This document shows positions 35,290-44,021 of a stretch of 64,000 nucleotides of DNA, in pieces; the first letter of the stretch is position 1; every line of letters begins with the position of its first letter. Location: positions 62,001 through 126,000 of the forward strand of contig NZ_JAAFZA010000003.1 in NCBI RefSeq assembly GCF_015356865.1. Direction: 5' to 3'. The notes under the pieces were generated by a model, which searched no databases, had not been told where the DNA came from, and saw only the letters and a list, made by a program, of their open reading frames with translations. The stretch comes from Catenulispora pinisilvae. GTDB lineage: Bacteria; Actinomycetota; Actinomycetes; Streptomycetales; Catenulisporaceae. The position numbers and the translations under genes were made by a program.

Positions 35290-36026
35290 AGGCCGTCCCC
35301 GGCCTTGGCGCCCGGTCGGGGCAGGCGGGTCGTGAAGGTGATCGCGTCGCCCCGATAGTGCAGGATCTCGTAGTCCACGGGCCGCTGCCCGGTCGTGTAG
35401 GTCGTGCGCTCGATCCTGAACACCGCGCTTCCCTCCTCGACGCCGAGCGCGTGCGCCACGACGGAATCGGCCGTGCCGGCCTGGAGCGCGTATGAGGCTT
35501 CGAGGAGCGGCGTGCCGTGCCGGGTTTCCAGGAGGGTGAAGATCGGTTCGTTCTCCAGGTCGTCCTCGGCGACGAGCCGTCCGAGGTCGGGCGGGAGATA
35601 GGTGCGGTCGAACGAGACCGGGTGGCCGGCGGCGAGGCGGACCCGCTCGATCTGGGTCACCGTGGCGCCGAGCGGCAGTTCCAGGGCCTGGCGTACCTCC
35701 GGCGGCGCGGGCACTTCCTCGACCATCAGCACCCGGGCGTGGGAGGGAAGGCCCTGCGCCTCCATGTCCTCGACGAAACCCGTCAGCGCTGTGAGCGGCT
35801 GACTGATCCTCGGCGTCGCGACGAAGCTGCCCCGTCCGTGCTGGGTGACCACCAACTGCCTCGACACCAGGTTCTGGATCGCCCGGCGCACCGTGATCCG
35901 GCTGACGCCGAACCGGTCGATCAACTCGTCCTCGGTCGGCAGTCGGTCGCCGGGGTGCAGGTCGACGCCGAACCGGGCGACGAGCGCCTGTTCGATCTGC
36001 GCGTACAACGGGGCGTCCGTGGTCAT
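35286..36026 (-). CDS. GntR/HutC family transcriptional regulator
   Basis: 246 residues from ATG 36026. Winged helix at 1-75: PLYAQIEQALVARFGVDLHP, ELIDRFGVSRITVRRAIQNL, VTQHGRGSFVA. The rest is a UTRA ligand domain (RVRLAAGHPVSFDRTYLPPD, ASYALQAGTADSVVAHALGV, HYRGDAITFTTRL). It is the first gene of the operon with TauE and probably represses it. The palindrome GTCGTTATAATGAC at 36046 is a likely site. Confidence 0.92.
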   Translation of the reverse strand: MTTDAPLYAQIEQALVARFGVDLHPGDRLPTEDELIDRFGVSRITVRRAIQNLVSRQLVVTQHGRGSFVATPRISQPLTALTGFVEDMEAQGLPSHARVLMVEEVPAPPEVRQALELPLGATVTQIERVRLAAGHPVSFDRTYLPPDLGRLVAEDDLENEPIFTLLETRHGTPLLEASYALQAGTADSVVAHALGVEEGSAVFRIERTTYTTGQRPVDYEILHYRGDAITFTTRLPRPGAKAGDGL

Positions 36027-36045
36027 GGGGTGACTCTATCATCAT

Positions 36046-36059
36046 GTCGTTATAATGAC
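36046..36059. promoter_or_regulatory. GTCGTTATAATGAC near-palindrome, shared operator/-10
   Basis: The element lies between the GntR gene and the metE leader. Its core contains TATAAT (36051-36056), which could be the -10 of the rightward riboswitch transcript. Repressor binding here would affect both directions. Confidence 0.5.
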
Positions 36060-36117
36060 TTGAGTGCAGGGGCCGTAGTCCGGAATGCGGGCAGACCAGT
36101 CCGGCACCGAGGGCCGA

Positions 36118-36325
36118 TCTATGCTGGCAGTGCAGTCGGTCCGCCCCTGTCGGCCAGACAGGGACGGCGTAAGAAGGGAACCCGGTGGAACTCCGGGACT
36201 GCCCCGCAGCGGTGAGTGGGAACGACCGCCGTCATGTGCACTGGGTCCGGTCGGATCTGGGAAGCGACGGTCAGTAGGTGTCCGCCTTTGGCGGACGGGC
36301 CCACGAGTCCGAAGACCTGCCGCTG
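36118..36325 (+). promoter_or_regulatory. Cobalamin riboswitch upstream of metE
   Basis: Conserved blocks appear in order: GGGAACCCGGTGGAACTCCG (36177 onward), GGGACTGCCCCGCAGCGGTG (36195 onward) and the B12-box end GAGTCCGAAGACCTGCC (36305-36321). The intervening hairpin TCCGCC-TTT-GGCGGA (36281-36295) fits the variable arm. Adenosylcobalamin binding should switch off the B12-independent methionine synthase downstream. A 9-bp stem (AGACCTCCG with CGGAGATCT, one mismatch, about 36455-36480) close to the GAAGGAG site may be the expression platform. Confidence 0.93.
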
Positions 36326-36498
36326 CCCGTGCGCGACCGCGCGCGGAGATCACGGTGGTCTCGAGGGCGGGCCGGCGGACATAGCGGACGGGACAGCCGT
36401 ACCCCTGGCGGTGCGGGTGGTGAGCCGTCCTCTGTTTCCTTGCGCGCCTTGCGCAGACCTCCGCGATCGCCGGAGATCTGCTCGCGAAGGAGAGCATC

Positions 36499-38823
36499 TT
36501 GTCTGGTCAGCCGACCGCTTCCACCACCCGGGCCACCGTCTACGGCTACCCGCGCCAAGGCGCGAGAAGGGAGCTGAAGAGGGCTGTCGAAGGGTACTGG
36601 CAAGGCCGCGTCAGTGCCGAGGCACTGCGTGCGACCGCCGCCGGGCTGCGCCGGGAGAACTGGCGACAGCTTGCGCAGGCCGGTATCGACGAGGTCCCCA
36701 CCGGGGACTTCTCGCTCTACGACCACGTCCTCGACACCAGTGTGATGGTCGGCGCGATTCCCGGGCGGTACCGGGCGGCCGTGGCCGCCGACGCGCTCGA
36801 CGGCTACTTCGCGATGGCCCGCGGCGCCCAGGACCTCGCGCCGCTGGAGATGACCAAGTGGTTCGACACCAACTACCACTACCTGGTGCCCGAACTCGCC
36901 GCGGACACCGTCTTCACCGCCGATCCCACCAGGCAGGTCGCGGAACTGCGGGAGGCGATCGAGCAGGGGCACCGGGCCCGCCCGGTGCTGTTGGGGCCGA
37001 TCAGCTACCTGCTGCTGGCCAAGCCGGTCCTGGACGCCTCGCCGTTGTTCGAGCCGATCAATCTGATCAACCGCCTCCTGCCGGTCTACGGCCAGATCCT
37101 GGCCGCCCTGCGGGCCGCCGGGGCCGAGTGGGTCCAGCTGGACGAGCCCGCGCTGGTCCAGGACCAGCCCGAGGCGATCTTGGGCACGGCGGCGCGCGCC
37201 TACCGGGACCTGGGACGGCTGACCGATCGGCCCAGCATCCTCGTGGCCTCCTACTTCGACCGGCTCGGCGCGGCGCTGCCGGTGCTGGCCAAGGCCCCGA
37301 TCGAGGGGCTGGCGCTGGACTTCACCGGTCCGGCCGCCGCGAACCTGGACGCCCTGGCCGCGGTCGGCGGGCTGCCGGGCAAGCGCCTGGTGGCCGGGGT
37401 GGTCGACGGCCGCAACATCTGGATCAACGATCTGGCGAAGTCGCTGGCGACCCTGGGGACGTTGCTGGGGCTGGCCGACCGGGTCGACGTCGCGGCCTCC
37501 TGCTCGCTGCTGCACGTGCCGCTGGACGCCGCCGCCGAGCGTGACCTGGATCCGCAGGTGACGCGCTGGCTGGCCTTCGCCCGGCAGAAGAGCACTGAGA
37601 TCAGCACCCTGGCCCGCGGAATGAACCAGGGACCTGACACCATCCGGGCCGAGCTGGCCGCCAACCGCGCGGCGCTGTCCTCGCGCGCCGGGTCCGCGCT
37701 CACCCGGGACGTCGCGGTGCGGGCTCGGGTCGAGGCCGTCACCGAGGCGGACGCGCGCCGTTCGCAGCCGTACCCGGAACGTTCGGTGGCGCAGCGGGCC
37801 AAGCTCGGGCTGCCGCTGTTGCCGACTACCACCATCGGCTCCTTCCCGCAGACTGCGGAGCTGCGCACCGCGCGGGCGGATCTGCGGGCCGGGCGTATCG
37901 ACGCCGCCGGTTATGAGGAGCGGGTGGCCGCCGAGATCCGCGAGGTCATCGCGTTCCAGGAGGCGGCGGGGCTGGACGTGCTGGTGCACGGCGAGGCCGA
38001 GCGCAACGACATGGTCCAGTACTTCGCCGAGCAGCTGAACGGCTACCTGGCCACGCAGCACGGCTGGGTGCAGTCCTACGGCACGCGCTACGTCCGCCCC
38101 GGCATCCTGGCCGGCGACGTCTCCCGGCCGGCGCCGATGACGGTGCGCTGGACCTCCTACGCGCAGTCGCTGACCGCCAAGCCGGTCAAGGGGATGCTCA
38201 CCGGTCCGGTCACGATGCTCGCCTGGTCCTTCGTCCGCGACGACCAGCCGGCGGCCGACACCGCGCGGCAGGTGGCGCTGGCGTTGCGGGACGAGGTCGC
38301 CGACCTGGAAGCGGCCGGGGTCGCGGTGATCCAGGTGGACGAGCCGGCGCTGCGGGAGACCCTGCCGCTGCGCGCCGCCGCCCGGCCGGCCTACCTGGAC
38401 TGGGCCACCGAGGCGTTCCGGCTGGCCACCAGCGGCGTCCGTCCGGACACCCAGATCCACACCCACATGTGTTACGCCGAGTTCGGCGACATCATCGAGG
38501 CCATCGACGCCATCGACGCCGACGTGATCAGCCTGGAGGCGGCGCGCTCGCGCATGGAGATCGCGCGCCAGCTCGCTGGAGTGGGCTACCCACGGGAGGT
38601 CGGGCCCGGGGTCTACGACATCCACTCCCCGCGGGTGCCTGGCGCTGACGAGGTGACGTCGATGCTCCGCACCGGTCTGGAGGCGATTCCGGCGGCACGG
38701 CTGTGGGCCAATCCGGACTGCGGGCTGAAGACGCGCGGCTGGAGCGAAGTGCGCGCTTCGGTGGAGAACATCGTTAGCGCGGCGCGGACGGTGCGCGAGG
38801 ATCTTGCGGAGGTTGTGAGCTGA
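36499..38823 (+). CDS. metE: Cobalamin-independent methionine synthase
   Basis: 774 residues from TTG 36499 (GAAGGAG upstream). Transfers the methyl of 5-methyltetrahydropteroyl-triglutamate to homocysteine in the cytoplasm. N-terminal half: VYGYPRQGARRELKRAVEGY, MTKWFDTNYHYLVPEL. C-terminal catalytic half: LLPTTTIGSFPQTAELRTAR, GEAERNDMVQYFAEQLNGY, with zinc ligands in HTHMCYAEFGDII, Glu in DVISLEAARS and Cys in WANPDCGLKTRGW. Full length for the family. The B12 riboswitch in its leader means the cell also has a B12-dependent enzyme (MetH) elsewhere. Confidence 0.97.
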   Translation: MSGQPTASTTRATVYGYPRQGARRELKRAVEGYWQGRVSAEALRATAAGLRRENWRQLAQAGIDEVPTGDFSLYDHVLDTSVMVGAIPGRYRAAVAADALDGYFAMARGAQDLAPLEMTKWFDTNYHYLVPELAADTVFTADPTRQVAELREAIEQGHRARPVLLGPISYLLLAKPVLDASPLFEPINLINRLLPVYGQILAALRAAGAEWVQLDEPALVQDQPEAILGTAARAYRDLGRLTDRPSILVASYFDRLGAALPVLAKAPIEGLALDFTGPAAANLDALAAVGGLPGKRLVAGVVDGRNIWINDLAKSLATLGTLLGLADRVDVAASCSLLHVPLDAAAERDLDPQVTRWLAFARQKSTEISTLARGMNQGPDTIRAELAANRAALSSRAGSALTRDVAVRARVEAVTEADARRSQPYPERSVAQRAKLGLPLLPTTTIGSFPQTAELRTARADLRAGRIDAAGYEERVAAEIREVIAFQEAAGLDVLVHGEAERNDMVQYFAEQLNGYLATQHGWVQSYGTRYVRPGILAGDVSRPAPMTVRWTSYAQSLTAKPVKGMLTGPVTMLAWSFVRDDQPAADTARQVALALRDEVADLEAAGVAVIQVDEPALRETLPLRAAARPAYLDWATEAFRLATSGVRPDTQIHTHMCYAEFGDIIEAIDAIDADVISLEAARSRMEIARQLAGVGYPREVGPGVYDIHSPRVPGADEVTSMLRTGLEAIPAARLWANPDCGLKTRGWSEVRASVENIVSAARTVREDLAEVVS

Positions 38824-39109
38824 GGGTCGACGGCTGGCTGAAGGGAGAGGCTGGCTGAGGATTGACGGCTGGGGTGGCGCCTTGCGGAGATGCCCGCGGA
38901 GGTCGCTGCCCCGGCCGTTCAGCGAGTCATGCCGGTCATGCGAGTGACGCGCTGTCCTTTCGGTCGGCGCCGTCTTCACCGGTGCCGTGTCCCGTTCCGT
39001 CGACCAACCATCATCTCCGCGTTGCCCGCGAGCAATACTGTGTCGGGGCGCTGCGATAAGGCTCCGCGTGGATGTTTTTCCCGATCGTCACGGCTAAGGA
39101 GACCCTCTG

Positions 39110-40549
39110 ATGCCCGACATCTCCCGACGCAGACTCCTCACCTCGGCTGGAGCGCTGAGCGGGGCGGCCCTGGCTGCGGAGTTCCTGCCGCAGAACGTGC
39201 AGCGTGCGCTGGCCGCCACCCCATCCCGGACCGGGCGGCCGAACCGGTTGTCCGATATCAAGCACGTGGTGATCCTGATGCAGGAGAACCGGTCGTTCGA
39301 CCACTACTTCGGCACGCTGCCGGGGGTGCGCGGCTTCGCCGACCCCGCCGCGTTGACGCTGGGTACCGGCAAGTCGGTCTTCCACCAGCCCGATCCGCAG
39401 AATCCCGACGGCTACACGCTGCCGTTCCATCTGAACACCTCCACCAGCAGCGCGCAGGCGATCCCGTCCACCAGCCACGCCTGGAGCGTTCAGCACAGCG
39501 CGTGGAACGGCGGCAAGATGGACAACTGGCTGCCGGCGCACCGTGCGGCCGACGGTAAGAACGGCCCGTACACCATGGGCTACTACACCGAGGACGACAT
39601 CCCCTTCCACTTCGCGCTGGCGAAGAACTTCACGATCCTGGACGACTACCACTGCTCGCTGATGGGCCCGACCTGGCCGAACCGGCTGTACCTGATGAGC
39701 GCCTGGATCGACCCCGAGGGTGTGGGCGGCGGTCCCATCACCAGCAACCAGCACAACGAGCTGTACAAGTGGAAGACCTATCCTGAGGCGCTGACCGAGG
39801 CGGGGGTCTCGTGGCGGGTCTATCAGGAGGTGGACAACTACGGCACCAACGTCCTGGAGTACTTCGACAAATACGTCAACGCGCCGGTCTCCTCCCCGCT
39901 GTACCAGAACGCCCTGCGCACCTACTCCTCCGACCGGTTCGAGCACGATGCCGCGCACGACAATCTGCCGACGGTCTCCTGGATCCTGCCGACCAGCTGG
40001 CAGTCCGAGCACCCCGACTACACCCCGGCGGCCGGCGCCGACTTCGTCGCCGGCAAGATCGACGCCATCGCGTCGAATCCGGACGTGTGGGCCAAGACGG
40101 TCTTCATCCTGAACTACGACGAGAACGACGGCCTGTTCGACCACGTGCCGCCGCCGACCCCGCCGGCCGGGACCGCGGGGGAGTTCGTCGACGGCGTACC
40201 GATCGGCGGCGGGTTCCGGGTGCCGTGCATCATCGTCTCCCCGTGGACCGCCGGCGGCTGGATCAGCAGCGCGACCTCGGACCACACCTCCACCCTCCAG
40301 TTCCTGGAGCGGCTGACCGGCGTGCGGATCCCGAACATCACCGACTGGCGCCGTGACACCTTCAGCGATCTGACTTCCGCGCTGGGCTTCCCGGCCCGCA
40401 GCGCCCCGCAGCTTCCGGACACCAAGCGTCCGCTGGCGCGCGCGGTCCAGGAGATCGCGACGTTGCCCGCCCCGGCGCTGCCCGGTGCCGACCAGTCGAT
40501 GCCGGGACAGCAGCACGGCAGCCGTCCGCGTCCCCGGCCCGGCGCGTAG
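39110..40549 (+). CDS. Tat-secreted phospholipase C / phosphoesterase family protein
   Basis: 479 residues from ATG 39110. Twin-arginine signal ISRRRLLTSAGALSGAALAA. Phosphoesterase core of the non-haemolytic PLC/AcpA family: KHVVILMQENRSFDHYFGTL (metal Glu-Asn and nucleophile region), LMGPTWPNRLYLMSAW, VFILNYDENDGLFDHVPPPT, TSDHTSTLQFLERLTGV. It should hydrolyse phosphodiesters or phosphomonoesters of lipids outside the cell. The C-terminus lacks the extra domains of long PLCs. The YVTN propeller gene follows 34 bp later. Confidence 0.92.
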   Translation: MPDISRRRLLTSAGALSGAALAAEFLPQNVQRALAATPSRTGRPNRLSDIKHVVILMQENRSFDHYFGTLPGVRGFADPAALTLGTGKSVFHQPDPQNPDGYTLPFHLNTSTSSAQAIPSTSHAWSVQHSAWNGGKMDNWLPAHRAADGKNGPYTMGYYTEDDIPFHFALAKNFTILDDYHCSLMGPTWPNRLYLMSAWIDPEGVGGGPITSNQHNELYKWKTYPEALTEAGVSWRVYQEVDNYGTNVLEYFDKYVNAPVSSPLYQNALRTYSSDRFEHDAAHDNLPTVSWILPTSWQSEHPDYTPAAGADFVAGKIDAIASNPDVWAKTVFILNYDENDGLFDHVPPPTPPAGTAGEFVDGVPIGGGFRVPCIIVSPWTAGGWISSATSDHTSTLQFLERLTGVRIPNITDWRRDTFSDLTSALGFPARSAPQLPDTKRPLARAVQEIATLPAPALPGADQSMPGQQHGSRPRPRPGA

Positions 40550-40583
40550 CGCCCGCTTCGCAGAACTGACAGGAGGATCCAGC

Positions 40584-41834
40584 ATGTCCAACGACAGTTC
40601 ACAGACTCCGGGCGCCGGGACCGACGCGACCGGCGAGATCGACGTGATCGGCACGACCGGTGGGATCGGCACGACCGGCGAGACCGACACGACCGACGCG
40701 ATCGGCGAGACCGACGTGCTCGAACTCGTCGTCGAGCCGGCCACCGAGAACGCGCCGCGCGCTCGAACCCCGCGGGTGGCGGGCTCCGTCGCGGCGATCG
40801 CCGTCGTCGCCGCGGGCGCCATCGCCATCGGCGCCGCGAACAGTTCCGCCGGCCCGCGGCACTCCGCCGCCGACCAGGTCTCCCACGCGGTGCCGGCGGC
40901 GGCGGTCGGCGCGGCCGGCTACCAGGTCTACGTGGCCGCCGCCGGCGGCTACGCGGTCGCCACGTTCAACACCCACACCGGTACCCAGGGCCCGACCTAC
41001 GGCACCGACTCCGCCATGGGCATCGCGCTCTCGCCCGACCACAGCACCCTCTACGCGGCGAACACCGGCCAGTACGGAGTGCTCGCCTTCGACGTGGCGA
41101 CGAAGAAGAGCACGACGATCCAGGTCGGCGCCTATCCGCAGGACGTGGCGGTCTCCCCGGACGGCAAGACCGTGTACGCCACCGTCACCGGCGGCGACAC
41201 CGGCCCCGGCGGTTCGAACACCGTCGCGGTGATCGATGCCGCCACGGACAAGGTCGTCTCCACTATCACCGTCGGCTCCGCGCCGCGTCGCATCGTCCTG
41301 AGCGCCGACGGCAAGCGTGCCTACGTCGGGACCGGCCAGGGTGTCTGGATCGTCGACACCGCGACCCGTCGCACCGTCGGGGTCGTCCACACGCCCTCGG
41401 ACGTGCGGGGTCTGGCGTTGAGCCCGGACGGATCCCAGCTCTACGCGACCGCCCCCGACGAGGACGAGGTCCTGGTCATCTCCACCCGCGACGCGTCGGT
41501 CCGGCACACGTTCAAGGCCGGGGCCGAGCCGTGGTCGGTCGGCGTTCTGCCGGACGGCTCCAAGCTCTACGTCGCGGACATCAACTCCAACAGCGTCTCG
41601 GTCCTGGACGCGCGCACCGGCCGGACCACCGCCGCGATCACCGTCGGCTCGCTGCCGACCGCCATCGGCGTCACCCCGGACGGCACGCAGGTCTGGGTGG
41701 GCAACACCCTGTCCGGCAGCGTCTCGGTGATCGACACCGCGTCCGGCAAGGTCGTGTCCACCATTCCCGGCGGGCCTGGAACCAGCGCCCTCGACGACGC
41801 GCCGACCGACATCGTGTTCGCGCCGGCGTCCTGA
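40584..41834 (+). CDS. Membrane-anchored YVTN-type beta-propeller protein
   Basis: 416 residues from ATG 40584 (AGGAGG 7 bases upstream). A 70-residue Asp/Thr/Gly-rich cytoplasmic leader with repeats (GTTGGIGTTGETDTTDAIGE) precedes one membrane helix (GSVAAIAVVAAGAIAIGAAN). Then seven YVTN blades: DSAMGIALSPDHSTLYAANT, QDVAVSPDGKTVYATVTGGD, RIVLSADGKRAYVGTGQGVW, GVTPDGTQVWVGNTLSGSVS. Such proteins bind ligands or surfaces. It is probably co-transcribed with the phospholipase C-like gene. Confidence 0.85.
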   Translation: MSNDSSQTPGAGTDATGEIDVIGTTGGIGTTGETDTTDAIGETDVLELVVEPATENAPRARTPRVAGSVAAIAVVAAGAIAIGAANSSAGPRHSAADQVSHAVPAAAVGAAGYQVYVAAAGGYAVATFNTHTGTQGPTYGTDSAMGIALSPDHSTLYAANTGQYGVLAFDVATKKSTTIQVGAYPQDVAVSPDGKTVYATVTGGDTGPGGSNTVAVIDAATDKVVSTITVGSAPRRIVLSADGKRAYVGTGQGVWIVDTATRRTVGVVHTPSDVRGLALSPDGSQLYATAPDEDEVLVISTRDASVRHTFKAGAEPWSVGVLPDGSKLYVADINSNSVSVLDARTGRTTAAITVGSLPTAIGVTPDGTQVWVGNTLSGSVSVIDTASGKVVSTIPGGPGTSALDDAPTDIVFAPAS

Positions 41835-41943
41835 CCCACCACGCGACTGTGCTGTTCGTCCCGCCGGGCGAGCAGCACAGTGGGGTGCAGACAACGGCGG
41901 GGTGCAGACATCTGTCATCGAGGGCTCACAAAAGCTCTGACAA

Positions 41944-41996
41944 TGCCACTAACAATTAATGGCAATAGCTCCGATTTATTGAAAATGGGGTATAAT
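41944..41996 (+). promoter_or_regulatory. AT-rich control region with TGCCA-N11-TGGCA and TATAAT
   Basis: An exceptionally AT-rich pocket in this genome. TGCCA (41944) and TGGCA (41960) form an inverted repeat; a consensus TATAAT lies at 41991-41996. It probably drives the DUF5994 gene at 42094; the leader also holds a hairpin GGTCCG-CTCG-CGGACC (about 42059-42074). Confidence 0.5.
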
Positions 41997-42093
41997 CGGG
42001 GCATCCGAGGAAGCGTTACTCACTAACATCCGCGCTGGTGTCGCCCCTGGGTCATGACAGGTCCGCTCGCGGACCGGATGGGGCGGCCTGCTT

Positions 42094-42534
42094 ATGGCGC
42101 TTCCCACCTTCTTCCCTCCACCCTTGCAGGGTGATGCCTGCGGTGCCCCGCTTCTCCCGCGGCTGGTCTTGGAGCCGACCTTGGCGCAGACCGGGACGTT
42201 CGACGGCGCCTGGTGGCCGCGCTCGCGCCACGTCCTGGCCGAGCTGCCGGACCTGATCACGGCGCTGACCGCGCACCTGGGCCGCATCGTGCGGATCGGT
42301 CTGGACATCGAGGCCTGGGACGACGTGCCGCGCAGCGTCACCGTGGACGGCCAGGTGATCCGGATCAGCTGGTTCCCGGGCCGGGACCGGACCATAAGCG
42401 TCAGCCTCGGCTTCCAGAACCACTTCCTGTTGCTGGTCGTCCCGCCGGCGACCGGCGTGGGAACGGCGCGGACGGCCATGGCCGAGGCCGCCGGGCGCGA
42501 CAACCACGCGAGCGCCGCGGACCTCCTTCCGTGA
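42094..42534 (+). CDS. DUF5994 family protein, copy 1
   Basis: 146 residues. Small actinobacterial beta-rich domain: RLVLEPTLAQTGTFDGAWWP, RSRHVLAELPDLITALTAHL, WDDVPRSVTVDGQVIRISWF, NHFLLLVVPPATGVGTARTA. The DGAWWPRS motif is diagnostic. Biochemical role unknown; members often sit near cold-shock or regulatory genes. A second copy lies at 49146. Confidence 0.8.
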   Translation: MALPTFFPPPLQGDACGAPLLPRLVLEPTLAQTGTFDGAWWPRSRHVLAELPDLITALTAHLGRIVRIGLDIEAWDDVPRSVTVDGQVIRISWFPGRDRTISVSLGFQNHFLLLVVPPATGVGTARTAMAEAAGRDNHASAADLLP

Positions 42535-42580
42535 CAGCTCAGCCCGGGACTGATTGAGCGGCGTCCGCGAGCAGGCCTGC

Positions 42581-42589
42581 TGGTACTGT
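42581..42589 (+). promoter_or_regulatory. Extended -10 promoter TGGTACTGT before GT4 leader B
   Basis: Same extended -10 sequence and spacing as at 18188. The transcript would start near 42596, at the base of helix P1 of leader B. Confidence 0.55.
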
Positions 42590-42598
42590 CGACCGTGA

Positions 42599-42700
42599 CG
42601 CCGTCTTCCAGCGACGGTGCAGCCCACCGGCACAGCGCAGCCTTCTGCTCCGCGTCTTGGTCCCCGGTCAGGGTCGTGGTCGCCCTCCATCAGCGCGATC
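42599..42700 (+). ncRNA. Candidate structured cis-regulatory RNA, copy B
   Basis: P1: 42599-42605 with 42613-42619, again 7 bp and a 7-nt loop although most bases differ from copy A. P2: CCCACCGG (42623-42630) with CCGGT-CA-GGG (42664-42673). P3: GCAG (42637-42640) with CTGC (42645-42648). P4: GTCGC (42679-42683) with GCGAT (42695-42699). Conserved: GCAGCCCACCGGCACAGCGC, TTGGTCCCCGGTCAGGGTCG. The start codon is 89 nt further. See copy A at 18206 for interpretation. Confidence 0.65.
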
Positions 42701-42788
42701 GCCTCGAATGCGACAACAGCGAGCACCCGCGATACCGCGATACCGCCCTGCTCGCCCTCCGTCCGAACGACGAAGTGAGGGCTCCGCC

Positions 42789-44021
42789 ATGACCAGCTTT
42801 GGCTTTCTGAGCACGTACCCGCCCACCCAATGCGGCCTGGCCACCTTCAGCGCGGCCCTGGTGCGCCAGCTGACCGGCCAGGACGGCGGCGACCGGGCCG
42901 GTGTGGTCCGGGTCGTGGACACCGTGCAGCCGGCCGTGTCTGCGGACGTCGTCGCTCAGCTGGTCAACGGCTCGCCAGCGGGCCCGGCCACGGCCGCGGC
43001 GGCGCTGAATCGCTGCGACGTCGCCATCGTGCACCACGAGTACGGCATCTACGGCGGCCGGGACGGCGAGGACGTGCTGCGGGTCCTGGCCGAGACGGAG
43101 GTCCCGGTGATCGCGGTACTGCACACCGTCTTGGCCGCCCCCACCGCGCACCAACGTCAGGTGCTGGAACGGATCGCGGACGCCGCGGCCGCGGTCGTGG
43201 TGATGTCCCAGACCGCCGCCGACCGGCTGGGTGCGGGCTACCTGGTCGACCCGGCCAAGATCTCGGTCATCCCGCACGGCGCGCTCACCAGCCGGCGCCG
43301 CTCGCCCCTGGCCTGCCTCAACCCGTTCGCCCCACCGGCGCCGGCCGCCGCCGCGCGGCGACCGATCGTCCTCACCTGGGGTCTGCTCGGACCGGGTAAA
43401 GGCATCGAGTGGGCGCTTGAGGCCTTCGCCGGGCTCGGCGGCCTGGATCCGGCGCCGCGATACGTGATCGCCGGCCAGACGCATCCCAAGGTGCTGGCGC
43501 GGGAGGGCGAGGCGTACCGGGACGGCCTGCGGGCCCGGGCGCGGGAGCTCGGTATCTCGGCCGACGTGGAGTTCGATCCCGAATATCACGATCCTGACGT
43601 GCTCACGGACCTCGTCCACAGCGCCGACGTGGTGCTCCTGCCCTACGAATCGACCGAGCAGGTGACCTCCGGCGTGCTCATCGAGGCCGTCGCCGCCAGC
43701 CGGCCGATCATCGCGACCCGCTTCCCGCACGCCGTGGAACTGCTCGCCGACGGCACCGGGCTGCTGGTGAAGCACCGGGACGTCCCCGCCATGACCGAAG
43801 CGCTGCGGGCGGTCCTCACCGGGCCGGCCCTGGCCGAGTCCATGACCCAGGCCTGCGGCCGCATCGCGTCCGACCTGGCCTGGAGCACCGTGGCGGACTC
43901 CTACCGGGCCCTGGCCACGTCGCTGCTCGGCACCCCGATCACCACCCCGATCACCACCCCGATCACCACCCCGATCACCACCCCGATCACCCCGATCGCC
44001 CCGATCACCGCCGCTGCATGA
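42789..44021 (+). CDS. GT4 family glycosyltransferase, paralogue B
   Basis: 410 residues from ATG 42789 (GTGAGGG upstream). Very similar to paralogue A: FLSTYPPTQCGLATFSAALV, VHHEYGIYGGRDGEDVLRVL, LTWGLLGPGKGIEWALEAFA, LLPYESTEQVTSGVLIEAVA. It differs by a C-terminal Pro-Ile-Thr-Thr repeat encoded by a 12-bp tandem array. It heads an operon: the stop overlaps the next start (ATGA), then the dehydrogenase-like gene at 45027 overlaps in turn. The leader RNA upstream presumably controls all three. Confidence 0.9.
   Translation: MTSFGFLSTYPPTQCGLATFSAALVRQLTGQDGGDRAGVVRVVDTVQPAVSADVVAQLVNGSPAGPATAAAALNRCDVAIVHHEYGIYGGRDGEDVLRVLAETEVPVIAVLHTVLAAPTAHQRQVLERIADAAAAVVVMSQTAADRLGAGYLVDPAKISVIPHGALTSRRRSPLACLNPFAPPAPAAAARRPIVLTWGLLGPGKGIEWALEAFAGLGGLDPAPRYVIAGQTHPKVLAREGEAYRDGLRARARELGISADVEFDPEYHDPDVLTDLVHSADVVLLPYESTEQVTSGVLIEAVAASRPIIATRFPHAVELLADGTGLLVKHRDVPAMTEALRAVLTGPALAESMTQACGRIASDLAWSTVADSYRALATSLLGTPITTPITTPITTPITTPITPIAPITAAA
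43931..43990. repeat. Five exact 12-bp CACCCCGATCAC units at the GT4 3' end
   Basis: Encodes Pro-Ile-Thr-Thr repeats and degrades over the next 20 bp. Paralogue A lacks this tail, so the array arose after duplication. Confidence 0.95.

Noticed and set aside
36271-38979. About 900-codon minus-strand frame opposite metE
   Set aside because: GC-codon shadow; metE is unmistakable on the plus strand.
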